DNA from: G963556115 sp963675945
GTDB lineage: Bacteria > Planctomycetota > SZUA-567
Assembly (NCBI GenBank): GCA_963675945.1
Contig: OY780932.1
Span: forward strand, 1,922,001 to 1,986,000
Direction of reading: 5' to 3'
Length of the DNA stretch: 64,000 nt
How positions within the stretch are numbered: position 1 is the first letter of the stretch; the number at the start of each line of letters is the position of its first letter. The position numbers were made by a program, and so were the translations under genes. Positions 8,608 through 16,948 of the stretch are shown here, piece by piece. The notes under the pieces were generated by a model, which was not told where the DNA came from, searched no databases, and was given only the letters and a program-made list of their open reading frames with translations.

Positions 8608-9020
8608 ATGTTCTTTCCGTATAAAAAGGGTGAAAAGTGGCTCTCTGTACCTGAGAAAGGCGGAACGGGGCTGGAACTAGCCCGGGGTAGCGGCGAAGCT
8701 TATCCGCCGTTGAATATTTGGGAGGACGCAGAGATGATTGTGATTACGGTGCAGGTGCCGGGGATATCCGCGGAGCGGATAGAGCTCTCGGTCTGCGGCA
8801 GAGTTCTGGAGTTGGTGGTGAGGGCGGGGATAGATCTGCGTGGTACTGAGCCGCAGCACTTTTATCGACGTGAGATTGTGCGTAAGGAGGCGCGGCGAGT
8901 GCTGGAGTTGCCGAGTGGGGTAGATCACAGAGGATTGAAGCGCGGCTGGAGAAGGGGATTCTCGCGCTCCAGCTCCCCAAGGCGGGTACGCAGCGAGTAC
9001 GGCGCATAGAAGTGGTATGA
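8608..9020 (+). pseudogene. Small heat-shock protein (Hsp20 family), frameshifted near the end
   Basis: ATP-independent holdase chaperone of the alpha-crystallin type. Visible are the domain start (P-P-L-N-I-W-E-D-A-E-M-I-V-I-T-V-Q-V-P-G-I) and the strand Y-R-R-E-I-V-R ... V-L-E-L-P-S-G-V-D. After about base 8930 the open frame turns into an Arg/Ser-rich tail and stops at 9009. A one-base shift restores R-I-E-A-R-L-E-K-G-I-L-A-L-Q-L-P-K and ends at TGA 9018-9020. That is the normal Hsp20 ending ('GxLxLxLPK'). The gene therefore carries a single frameshift (mutation or sequencing error). It is first of three hsp20 genes in the same direction. Confidence 0.85.
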
Positions 9021-9116
9021 TAACTGGTTGCGAGGGAGCTCGGGTAGCTGTCTCGTGGCGGGTGACAGGTTGATAGACAGATGTTTATGTTTAGTTGTGA
9101 TGGAGGATAATGAGTC

Positions 9117-9527
9117 ATGGTAGATGGAAGTCTGATGCAGAGAGGACGAGAAGAGGCAGACCGCAACGGCAGGGAGTCCGGCAAGTCGCGTCGGGAGCGA
9201 GTCTTTGTGCCTTTGACCGATATCTATGAGACCGAGGAGGCGATAAATCTGATCGTCAGTATGCCGGGAATCGCTGAGAATTCGGTCGAGGTGAGCCTGG
9301 AGGATGAGATAATTACGATCTTTGGCCGGGTGGCTGAGCAGCGGCCGCCGGGTATGAAGCTGGTATACTCGGAGTATGTGGTAGGGGATTATCAGCGTTC
9401 GTTCCGGCTTCATTCCGACATCGATAAGGAGCGGATCAGTGCTAAAGTCAAGGATGGGGAACTCAGAGTGTGTCTGCCCAAGTGTAAACGCTCAAAGCGT
9501 AGGGTGATTCCACTGAATGTGGCGTGA
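9117..9527 (+). CDS. Small heat-shock protein (Hsp20 family)
   Basis: Holdase that binds unfolding proteins. Its alpha-crystallin domain covers about residues 30-130: P-L-T-D-I-Y-E-T-E-E-A-I-N-L-I-V-S-M-P-G-I, then G-D-Y-Q-R-S-F-R-L, then the end strand D-G-E-L-R-V-C-L-P-K. The short N-terminal arm is Arg/Glu-rich. GGAGG lies about 10 bases before the ATG. It sits between two other hsp20 genes, with spacers of about 96 and 70 bases, so co-transcription is likely. At 136 residues it is within the normal family range. Confidence 0.92.
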   Translation: MVDGSLMQRGREEADRNGRESGKSRRERVFVPLTDIYETEEAINLIVSMPGIAENSVEVSLEDEIITIFGRVAEQRPPGMKLVYSEYVVGDYQRSFRLHSDIDKERISAKVKDGELRVCLPKCKRSKRRVIPLNVA

Positions 9528-9597
9528 ATTGGTTGTAAGTTGAAATTGAGGCGTGTAGTGAACACGCATTTGTATGTTTTTTGAAAGGAGGTGCGGT

Positions 9598-10107
9598 ATG
9601 TCTATAAGTGATTTGGTCCCGTGGAAATGGGGTAAGTCTGAGGCTGCAGTACGCCAGGAGAACAGGGTTGATCCTTTCACCGATCTGCAGAAGCGTATGA
9701 ACCGGCTCTTCACCGATTTCTGGGATGATTTCGGGATGAGCCAGGGTGAGTTACGCCGGCTGCACAAGGCGGAGTTCGAGCCGTTACTCGAACTCCAGGA
9801 CAAGGAGAATGAACTCGTACTCCGGGCGGAATTGCCGGGTATGACCGAGGATGACATCGAACTCAAACTGGTCGAAGGCAGTCTTTACCTCAAGGGTGAG
9901 AAACGGCGGGAGGAGCAGCGCTCGGAGAACGGTGCCGAGTATACCGAGAGGATGTACGGTTCGTTTTATCGCTCCATTCCGCTGGCTTGCGCGGTCAAAG
10001 AGGATGAGGTGCAGGCTACGTTCAAAAACGGGGTGCTCGAGGTTGTCATGCCCAAGGTTGAACCGGGAGCGAGTAAGGCGCGGCGGATCGAGATCAAACA
10101 GGGTTAG
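9598..10107 (+). CDS. Small heat-shock protein (Hsp20 family)
   Basis: Third and longest hsp20 of the group (169 residues). The N-terminal arm (P-F-T-D-L-Q-K-R-M-N-R-L-F-T-D-F-W) is the classic helix that inserts into clients. The alpha-crystallin domain follows (P-L-L-E-L-Q-D-K-E-N-E-L-V-L-R-A-E-L-P-G-M, then Y-G-S-F-Y-R-S-I-P-L, then F-K-N-G-V-L-E-V-V-M-P-K). The ATG at 9598 is preceded by AAAGGAGG with good spacing. An upstream in-frame ATG at 9574 would place that site inside the gene. A strong terminator follows 25 bases after the stop, so it closes the operon. Confidence 0.95.
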   Translation: MSISDLVPWKWGKSEAAVRQENRVDPFTDLQKRMNRLFTDFWDDFGMSQGELRRLHKAEFEPLLELQDKENELVLRAELPGMTEDDIELKLVEGSLYLKGEKRREEQRSENGAEYTERMYGSFYRSIPLACAVKEDEVQATFKNGVLEVVMPKVEPGASKARRIEIKQG

Positions 10108-10131
10108 ACCGCCGGGGTTAATCAGGTTAGG

Positions 10132-10168
10132 TAAAACGGGAGCAGCCGTGAGGCTGCTCCCGTTTTAC
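10132..10168 (+). terminator. Intrinsic terminator of the hsp20 operon
   Basis: AAAACGGGAGCAGCC, four-base loop, GGCTGCTCCCGTTTT: a 15-bp stem including an A/U base, followed by a T-rich tail. Confidence 0.88.
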
Positions 10169-10659
10169 TATTTTCATGGTTTTAGTCAGTTGAGTACTCC
10201 GCAGGAGGGCGAAACAAAAAAAACTCTCGTTTGACGGGTGGTTCCGATTTAATGTAGAAGCATTCTGTTAATCCATGAAAATCACGTGAGTGATTTTCTG
10301 GGGTTGTCGAAGGCGTGCAGGCCTGTGGGGTGAGGTTTTAGGTTGGCTGGAGTTTGGGCTCTTGCGCAGAGCGATCAGCTTTATTTAACCGTTATTCTGC
10401 TTACGACTATACTCTCCGTTACTGCGTACAGTAACGGAGACACACCTTTGGAAAAGGTGTGCCCACAACTCACTGTTCGCCAACTCGCAGTTCGCATGCG
10501 TCTTCTCGGAAAACGTTTATGGTCTGAAAATATTGCACCAATTCATATTTTCAGACATCTAGGGACAGCTGAGCGGGCTGCGAGATGCAGCCGCAGCTCC
10601 CAGCAAAGCTGAGGGCTGAGGCTGGTAAAACACGTTATTTGGCGTATACGCGGCAAGGT
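10169..10659. other. Intergenic region between converging genes, rich in inverted repeats
   Basis: No gene seen. Besides the 22-nt hairpin at 10277, there are CTCCGTTACTG/CAGTAACGGAG (10413-10438), CACACCTTT/AAAGGTGTG (10441-10461) and a 12-bp stem GTCTGAAAATAT/ATATTTTCAGAC (10521-10555). Four hairpins in 300 bases is unusual. Confidence 0.55.
10277..10298. repeat. 22-nt hairpin repeat, copy 4
   Basis: GAAAATCAC, loop GTGA, GTGATTTTC: same stem as copy 2, 5.8 kb away. Confidence 0.75.
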
Positions 10660-12957
10660 TTAGAGTTTGATGAGCTCGGCCTTAGACTTGTTGGTTTGAG
10701 GAGCGGGAGTATTCTCAGGCGTGTTTTCTGGGGTGGATTTGAGAGCGTTGAGTCTGTCGATATTTCGAGTGAGTTGCCGCTCCGGCGCGGTGTAGCCCCA
10801 GTCCTGGGGGGATTCTGGCTCATACTCCAATGCCGCAGGTTGGAGAGTGAGGGTATCGCTCTGGCGCTGGAGCCGGAGCCGTTGGAGAGCCGACCCGGAG
10901 TGCGCCGGAGTTGTCGGTAGTGGTGTGCTGTCGCTGTCGTTGGTAGCGCGCAGGGTAAAACGGGATACCAGCTCGCGCAGCATCTGCGTCTGCGAGGTCA
11001 TCTCTTCAGCTGCGGCGGCTGTCTCTTCGGAACTGGCGGTGTTCTGTTGGGTGACTGCATCAATCTGGTTCAGCCCGGCGTTGATCTGGGCGATGCCCTC
11101 GGCTTGTTCACTTGAAGCGGTGGCGATGTCGCCGATGAGCTGGTTGGTGCGGCTAACATTCTCGGTGATTGTACTCAGGGCGTCGGCGGTGATTTCACAG
11201 ATCTGGACACCGGCGTCGATCTCCTTGGCATTATTCTCGATATGTGCTGAGGTCTCGGCTGCGGCTCTGGCGCTGCGGGCGGCGAGGTTACGCACCTCTT
11301 CGGCGACGACGGCGAAGCCTTTGCCGTGTGTGCCGGCACGGGCGGCCTCGACCGCGGCGTTCAGGGCGAGTAGGTTGGTCTGGAAAGCGATATCGTCGAT
11401 GGTCTTGATTATTTTCTGGGTCTCCAGCGAATTCTGGCTGATCTTCTGCATCGACTCCGACATGGCGTGCATCCGCTGTTGACCGGTCTCAGCGGCGCTA
11501 GCGGCTTGTCCGGCGAGCTCACTGGCTTGACGGGAGTTCTCGGCGTTCTCGCTGGTCTGGCTGCCCATCTCGGTGATTGAGGCGTGGATCTCCTCCAGTG
11601 AGGAGGCCTGGGCGGTGGCACCATTCTCCAGTGCGTGCGCTGCTTGGCTTACCTGGGTGGAGCCGACTGCTACCTGTTCACTCGCTGTGCGTACATTGCC
11701 GATGATCTCATTCAGGTTCTCCACCATATGGTTGAGGGCGTGGCCGAGTCGGTCGCGTTCGGAGGCGGTAGTAACCTGCACGTCAAGCTCTCCTGCGGCG
11801 ATGCGACCTGCGGCGTGGGCGCGCTCGCGCATCTGTTCGACCAGGGAGTTGAGCGCCAAATTCATCTGTCCGATCTCGTCATGGCTTACCTTCAGGGTCG
11901 TATCGAGGTCTCCTTGTTTGAGGTTTTCAGTGTAAGTGATGATCTCATGCAGGGGGCGGTTGATACTTCGGATGATCAGAATCGTTGTCCCGCTGCCGAG
12001 AAGCAGGGCGACGATACTGCCGATAATGATGAGCTGTTGGGTGCCGGCGGTGGCAGCGTTGGTGGTATGCACGACCTTACCGATATAGCCGTAGACTCCG
12101 TCGGAAACGGTTATAGCGGCGGCAATTGCGGCTTCGGCAGATTCCTTCTGCTCTCTTTGGATGGTGTACTGCTTCCGAGTTAACCCCATAAACTTGATGA
12201 CCTCTTGGCGATATTGCTTGAGGACTGTGGTCATCCCGGTGATCGTCTCTTGGCTGATTGGGTCGGTTATGACGGCCTTGGCCTGAGCCAGAATATCTTC
12301 GGTGCTTGTAATACTGGTGAGCCAGGAGGCGCTGAGCGCGCCCTGCTCTTTGGGGTCGGTGGTGCGATTGAAGTTGGTGGAGGTCAAATAGGAGGTGTTG
12401 ATACTGGCGATCAACTCCTGGAGCAGTGTAAGCCGCTCCAGCTTTTCACCGGGGATGGTATTCCCGAGGGCTTTACTGGCATTGGCCGACTGCAGCATGG
12501 TCGCATAGAGCTGTTCGGCGTTGTTTCTCAAACTTTCGGCCGACTCCAGGTGCGCTGTATCTGACGCATTTTTCTCCTGCTCAAGCCGCCACCACTCAGC
12601 GCTGTGCTCGCGGTAATGCTCGACTGCACTGCTGATAGCCGCAGCGTTGCGGCGGTTCTCGGGTGATTGCATGAGTTTTTGCGCCGCCGCGATATTCTCT
12701 TCGGCGGTGTCGAAATCTTGATTCATAGCGTCGGAGTAGGACGGGTCGCGGTAGATGATCAACCGCAAGGCATTGGCCTGGGCATTATCGATATTGGTGA
12801 GGGTGTGACTGGTGAGCCGGGCGATATCTGCTTGGGCGATGACGTTCTGGACATTGGAGTTGAGTTCGCTACTGGCGCGGTAGCCTATGATCCCGAGGGC
12901 GATCAATAATATCAACAAGATGCCGAATCCAAGGATGAGGCGCATACTGATCTTCAT
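10660..12957 (-). CDS. Methyl-accepting chemotaxis protein (four-helix-bundle type sensor)
   Basis: Membrane chemoreceptor of 765 residues. It has an N-terminal membrane helix (about 8-28), an all-helical periplasmic sensor (about 30-305, no Cache features), a second membrane helix (about 308-330, I-I-G-S-I-V-A-L-L-L-G), HAMP (about 331-385) and the signalling domain. The hairpin tip is D-D-I-A-F-Q-T-N-L-L-A-L-N-A-A-V-E-A-A-R-A-G. GGAG lies just before the ATG at 12957. The C-terminal ~80 residues are a Pro/Thr/Gln-rich tail with repeated 'ENTP' and no CheW pentapeptide. A 37-base piece of this gene is found again at 13371-13407. Ligand unknown. Confidence 0.93.
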   Translation of the reverse strand: MKISMRLILGFGILLILLIALGIIGYRASSELNSNVQNVIAQADIARLTSHTLTNIDNAQANALRLIIYRDPSYSDAMNQDFDTAEENIAAAQKLMQSPENRRNAAAISSAVEHYREHSAEWWRLEQEKNASDTAHLESAESLRNNAEQLYATMLQSANASKALGNTIPGEKLERLTLLQELIASINTSYLTSTNFNRTTDPKEQGALSASWLTSITSTEDILAQAKAVITDPISQETITGMTTVLKQYRQEVIKFMGLTRKQYTIQREQKESAEAAIAAAITVSDGVYGYIGKVVHTTNAATAGTQQLIIIGSIVALLLGSGTTILIIRSINRPLHEIITYTENLKQGDLDTTLKVSHDEIGQMNLALNSLVEQMRERAHAAGRIAAGELDVQVTTASERDRLGHALNHMVENLNEIIGNVRTASEQVAVGSTQVSQAAHALENGATAQASSLEEIHASITEMGSQTSENAENSRQASELAGQAASAAETGQQRMHAMSESMQKISQNSLETQKIIKTIDDIAFQTNLLALNAAVEAARAGTHGKGFAVVAEEVRNLAARSARAAAETSAHIENNAKEIDAGVQICEITADALSTITENVSRTNQLIGDIATASSEQAEGIAQINAGLNQIDAVTQQNTASSEETAAAAEEMTSQTQMLRELVSRFTLRATNDSDSTPLPTTPAHSGSALQRLRLQRQSDTLTLQPAALEYEPESPQDWGYTAPERQLTRNIDRLNALKSTPENTPENTPAPQTNKSKAELIKL

Positions 12958-13946
12958 TATTATTCTCCATGTTTTAGGATATTATGAAAGATAAATAAAA
13001 GTTAATTGAGTACAAAATACCTGGTTGCATATTTTATTAAATCATAATGCAATATTGTTTGGCTAATATGTGGGTTGGGTTGGTATTGTGTTTGATAGTA
13101 AGTTGGTGTCATTAGCTGCTGGCATTATATTCGTTCTGCCCGTAAAGCTGGATGGATTTGGTGGGATGCGTGATGATAGTGTTCTTCTAAATTGCGTATA
13201 AAGTGGCTGGGATGGTGTATTGGCAAGATAGTCGGTGCCGCCAACTTACAGAATTGCGGCACTGGGTGTGTGCTTGGAATCTGGAGTTATTCACGGATTA
13301 GGAGCGTTTTCTCGGCTCTTGCTGGTAGTGCTGGGAAGTAAGTAGGTTTGCCTGTGGCGTGGGCGAGGGCTGGGTGACTGCATCAATCTGGTTCAGTCCG
13401 GCGTTGACCAGGCGCTGCGTCTGCCGAGGAGAATAAAGGATTTAGGGTTCAGCAATATGAGGACTGGCTCAAAACAGTACGGCTTTAAAGTAAGCTAATA
13501 GTTAATATAATTTGTTATCAGTAAAGAATTAATATGTAAAATAAAAGAAAATAGCTGTCGGAATTGGTAAGTGCCTTGCAGCAAAAGTGTCAGTAAATAA
13601 TTATAGATTGGTTGTTTACGTATTGGGCAAGAATATCCGGGTTAGAGGGGTGGCTGGGGTAAAATCATGCACAACGTGGAAGAAGGTTTATTTAAAAAAA
13701 CTAGTCAATTGTAAATGAAATATAAATTTATATTTCGCAAAAAATTTATGAAAAAAATATCGTGCTTACATTTAGCAATCAAATTTTGGCTGTTTTTAAC
13801 ATTAGTCTCAACTGCCTCTCATTGCTCCTATACTTTATAATATATAGGTGATTATTGATCTTCAGTCGATATGGATAGGCTTAGCTAAAATGTCCTTATT
13901 GTAAATATTTTGTAAACCTTTTGTCAGTGTAATCTTTGTAAAATGT
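12958..13946. other. Long intergenic region upstream of both chemoreceptor and sugar system 1
   Basis: Nearly 1 kb without a credible gene. It includes a stray copy of chemoreceptor sequence at 13371-13407, and an AT-rich block (13480-13930) with three TTGTAAA motifs at about 13905-13945 just before the sugar-system promoter. Promoters for the two diverging genes must lie here. Confidence 0.5.
13371..13407 (-). repeat. Stray 37-bp copy of chemoreceptor gene sequence
   Basis: Bases 13371-13407 match 11048-11084, inside the signalling domain of the neighbouring chemoreceptor, at 36 of 37 positions and in the same orientation. Flanking sequence is not clearly similar. It is probably the last trace of a decayed chemoreceptor copy. 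Confidence 0.75.
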
Positions 13947-13974
13947 TTGACTACGGCCGGCATTGGGGTATGCT
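13947..13974 (+). promoter_or_regulatory. Likely promoter of sugar system 1
   Basis: TTGACT (13947-13952), 16-base spacer, TATGCT (13969-13974). It would start transcription near 13981 and give a leader of about 250 bases before the binding-protein gene. TTGTAAA repeats lie just upstream and could bind a regulator. Confidence 0.5.
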
Positions 13975-14029
13975 GAAGACATAAGCAAAGTTTTTCAGAT
14001 TAATTTTCAAACTTTGTTGTGAGTATCTA

Positions 14030-14180
14030 CAAACCTGCGTGCCTGGTATCCGGGGTACGCGCATTGAGGGCGCTAACCCGCTACGGGCAGTTCCTTCGCG
14101 AGTTGCAAAGCTCGTCATGGCGCGGTTGACCGGAAAGCCTCTGTCAAAGGCGCGCGCACTTACCTTCTGTTTTAGGGCGG
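14030..14180 (+). ncRNA. Candidate structured leader RNA upstream of sugar-binding protein gene
   Basis: A GC-rich block inside an otherwise AT-rich spacer. Several stems can be drawn: CCCG/CGGG near 14080-14092, CGAG/CTCG near 14098-14116, GCC/GGC near 14136-14150, and an outer CGCGCAT/ATGGCGCG pairing (one bulge) enclosing about 14058-14130. It lies inside the predicted ~250-base leader of the operon. It matches no riboswitch class I can name, and no conserved core was recognised. Only the composition and hand-drawn stems support it. Confidence 0.25.
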
Positions 14181-14234
14181 AATGATTCCGCATTTAATTT
14201 CTTGTTGTTTGTTTTTTGAAAAGAGGTGTATTCT

Positions 14235-15164
14235 ATGAAACTAGGTAAATTACTTCTTGCTCTTGTAGCTATGGCATGTGTAGTGACTACTGCGGCAAAT
14301 GCAAAAGAATTGACAAAACTCGGGGTGATGATGCAGACTCTGGCCAACCCATTCTTTGTGGAGATGGTTGACGGAGCTACTGAAGAAGCACAGAAGATCA
14401 ACCCAGACTGTCAGGTGATCTCACTCTCAGGTGATAATGACCTGGGTAAGCAGATCGGACAGCTTGACAACCTCGTTGCCGGCGGTTGTGAGATGATCAT
14501 CCTCAACGCTTGTAACACCGATGGTATCGGCCCTGCAGTTAGAAGAGCCAAGGAAGCTGGTGTTGTTGTTATCGCTGCTGACGTTGGTGCGGCTGGTGCA
14601 GATCTTACCATTCAGTCAGATAACTGGCAGGCAGGTCGTCAGGCTGGACAGTATATCGTCGATAGACTCGGCGGTAAGGGTAAGGTAATTATCCTCTCAG
14701 CTGACCCTGTATCAGCGGTTACCGGCCGTGTTGGCGGTGCTAAGGAAATCTTCGCGAAGAACCCTGGTATTGAGATTCTCAGTGATGACCAGAACGGTAA
14801 GGGACAGCGCGATGTCAGCCTGGATATCATGTCAAACCTGCTGACTGCTTACCCAGAGGTTGATGCGGTATTTGCTATCAATGATCCATCTGCTATCGGG
14901 GCGACTCTGGCTATCAAGCAGGCAGGTCGCGAAGGCGAGATGTTCGTTGTGGGTGTGGACGGTTCTAAGGACGCTATCATCGAGATGGGACGCGAAGGTT
15001 CAATCTTCGAAGCTACTCCAGCTCAGACTCCACGTCAGATGGCTATGGAAGCAGTAAAGATCGGTTATGGCATGATGAACGGCAAGATGCCTGAAAAGAA
15101 AGAGATCCTCTACCCAGTCAAGCTCATTACTAAAGAGAATAAGGATTCATACCAGCCATGGTAG
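14235..15164 (+). CDS. Periplasmic sugar-binding protein of ribose-type ABC importer (system 1)
   Basis: Captures sugar in the periplasm and delivers it to the permease encoded 1.8 kb downstream. The N-terminus (M-K-L-G-K-L-L-L-A-L-V-A-M-A ... A-N-A) is a signal peptide with predicted cleavage after residue 20; there is no lipobox Cys. The mature part is a Peripla_BP_4 (RbsB-like) two-lobed fold: G-V-M-M-Q-T-L-A-N-P-F-F-V-E-M at the first strand, F-A-I-N-D-P-S-A-I-G-A at the hinge, V-V-G-V-D-G-S in the second lobe. The ATG at 14235 follows AGAGG; a GTG nine bases earlier is a weaker alternative. The spacer to the ATPase gene (15165-15329) can fold with TTTCCGCG (15211) paired to CGCGGAAA (15279), which could protect this transcript. 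Exact sugar unknown. Confidence 0.93.
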   Translation: MKLGKLLLALVAMACVVTTAANAKELTKLGVMMQTLANPFFVEMVDGATEEAQKINPDCQVISLSGDNDLGKQIGQLDNLVAGGCEMIILNACNTDGIGPAVRRAKEAGVVVIAADVGAAGADLTIQSDNWQAGRQAGQYIVDRLGGKGKVIILSADPVSAVTGRVGGAKEIFAKNPGIEILSDDQNGKGQRDVSLDIMSNLLTAYPEVDAVFAINDPSAIGATLAIKQAGREGEMFVVGVDGSKDAIIEMGREGSIFEATPAQTPRQMAMEAVKIGYGMMNGKMPEKKEILYPVKLITKENKDSYQPW

Positions 15165-15329
15165 TAGTACCTAGTCATTGCTGCTGAAAAGAGGTTGTAA
15201 ACTAAACAGGTTTCCGCGTGGATAATGCAATATATTGTATATTTTATTTTGTAAACACCAAACACCAAAATATGTCTGCGCGGAAATTTATTGTCTCTCT
15301 TGTCTAAATAGACTTGTGATGGAAGAACT

Positions 15330-16880
15330 ATGACAAAGCAAATTCATAAAATTGAAGCAAATCATATATCCAAGACCTTCCCCGGGGTAAAGGCGCTCGT
15401 TGATGTCTCGGTCTACCTCAATAAAGGGGAACTTCTCTCGATCGTCGGAGAGAACGGAGCTGGAAAGAGTACGCTGATGAAGATTCTCGCCGGGGTGTAT
15501 ACCAAGGATGAAGGTGTGGGTGAGGTGCTGATTGAAGGTGAAGTAGTCGATATCCGTAGTCCGGGGGATGCGCTGGCATACGGTATCAGCATTATCCACC
15601 AGGAACTCTCGGTCGCGGAGGACATTACCGTGGCGGAGAATATCTTTATGGGGCGGGAACCGCTAAAGAACGGTATATTCGTTGATAGGCGCAAGTTGAT
15701 ACGCGATACCCAAGCCGTCCTCAAAGAGATTGAGGCCTCCTTCAAGGCGACCGACTATCCGCGTAACCTCAGTATCGCCGAGCAGCAGGTGCTGGAGATT
15801 GCCAAGGCGATCAGCCAGAACAGTGATGTGATCATTATGGATGAACCTACCGCTTCACTGAGTGAAGCCGAGATGGCGCATCTCTTCGAACTAATCCACC
15901 GCCTGAAGGCGCGCGGGATATCCATTATCTATATCAGCCACCGCCTCAAAGAGGTGGTCGAGCTCTCGGATCGGGTGGTAGTACTCCGGGACGGGGCGCA
16001 CGTGGCGACTATGGAGAAGGAGGAGATCAACGAGAAGGATATGGTCGCGCATATGGTCGGGCGTAATCTTACCGAGTACTACGGTGAGTTGACCCTTACC
16101 CCGAGCAGTAATAAACTCATGACCGTCAAGGATCTTGCCGATGGACACTTTGTGCATGATGTCTCCTTCGACCTCTTTGAAGGGGAGATCCTCGGACTGG
16201 CCGGGCTGGTAGGCGCGGGTAGATCCGAGATTGCTAAGCTGATCTTTGGTATCGATAAGAAAATCTCCGGTGAGATAATCCTCAACGGTAAGACTATAAA
16301 TGACTCAAACCCTATACACTCAATCGATAACGGTATCTCTTACCTGACCGAGGATCGTAAGGGCTTGGGACTGTTTCTGGAGATGTCCTCTGCGGACAAT
16401 ATCGCGCTCAATGTATTGAACCAGATCGCTCAAGGCGGTTTCCTCCGTGGCAACTCCTCCCGGCGCTTCGCTAAGGACTATATCAAGAATCTCAATATTC
16501 GCCTCGCCTCACCGCTGACCAAGGCCAGAGAACTCTCCGGGGGTAACCAGCAGAAGCTGCTGATCTCGCGGATGATCTCGACCCAGCCCAAGGTGCTGAT
16601 CCTTGATGAACCGACCCGCGGGGTTGACGTCGGAGCCAAGAGTGAGATTTATAAGATCATCGAGAAGCTGGTGGAATCGCGGCAGATGTCGGTGATTATG
16701 ATCTCCAGTGAACTGCCGGAGTTGATCGGACTCTCGACCCGGGTGCTGGTGGTTCGTGACGGGACGATTGTGCATCAGATCAAAGATACTAATGAGATTA
16801 CGCAGGAGCATATTATGGCGTATGCCGCTGGCGTGAAGAGCCCGGATTATTCCTACGACCAGAGTGCGGTCGGGGTGTAG
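15330..16880 (+). CDS. Sugar ABC transporter ATPase, two fused nucleotide-binding domains (system 1)
   Basis: Cytoplasmic energy subunit of the RbsA/MglA type, 516 residues, the usual length. First half: Walker A G-E-N-G-A-G-K-S-T, a signature of L-S-I-A-E-Q-Q form, Walker B I-I-M-D-E-P-T-A-S-L. Second half: A-G-L-V-G-A-G-R-S-E (the altered P-loop normal for this family), full signature L-S-G-G-N-Q-Q-K and I-L-D-E-P-T-R-G-V-D-V-G-A. It lies between its binding-protein and permease genes on the same strand. Only one half of such ATPases usually hydrolyses ATP efficiently. Confidence 0.95.
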   Translation: MTKQIHKIEANHISKTFPGVKALVDVSVYLNKGELLSIVGENGAGKSTLMKILAGVYTKDEGVGEVLIEGEVVDIRSPGDALAYGISIIHQELSVAEDITVAENIFMGREPLKNGIFVDRRKLIRDTQAVLKEIEASFKATDYPRNLSIAEQQVLEIAKAISQNSDVIIMDEPTASLSEAEMAHLFELIHRLKARGISIIYISHRLKEVVELSDRVVVLRDGAHVATMEKEEINEKDMVAHMVGRNLTEYYGELTLTPSSNKLMTVKDLADGHFVHDVSFDLFEGEILGLAGLVGAGRSEIAKLIFGIDKKISGEIILNGKTINDSNPIHSIDNGISYLTEDRKGLGLFLEMSSADNIALNVLNQIAQGGFLRGNSSRRFAKDYIKNLNIRLASPLTKARELSGGNQQKLLISRMISTQPKVLILDEPTRGVDVGAKSEIYKIIEKLVESRQMSVIMISSELPELIGLSTRVLVVRDGTIVHQIKDTNEITQEHIMAYAAGVKSPDYSYDQSAVGV

Positions 16881-16948
16881 AGGGGGTGACTCCGGAGTGT
16901 TCCGGGGAATTTATGACGACTATTTGCGTGTAAGGATAAGAATAAGAA

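Noticed and set aside
8925..9413. Long minus-strand frames across the hsp20 genes
   Set aside because: Shadow frames of well-supported hsp20 coding regions on the other strand.
10585..12909. Many open frames opposite the second chemoreceptor
   Set aside because: They mirror a receptor with clear family motifs; typical of high-GC third positions.
13951..14401. Minus-strand frames over the leader of sugar system 1
   Set aside because: Arg/Ser-rich, no ribosome site, partly opposite the binding-protein gene.
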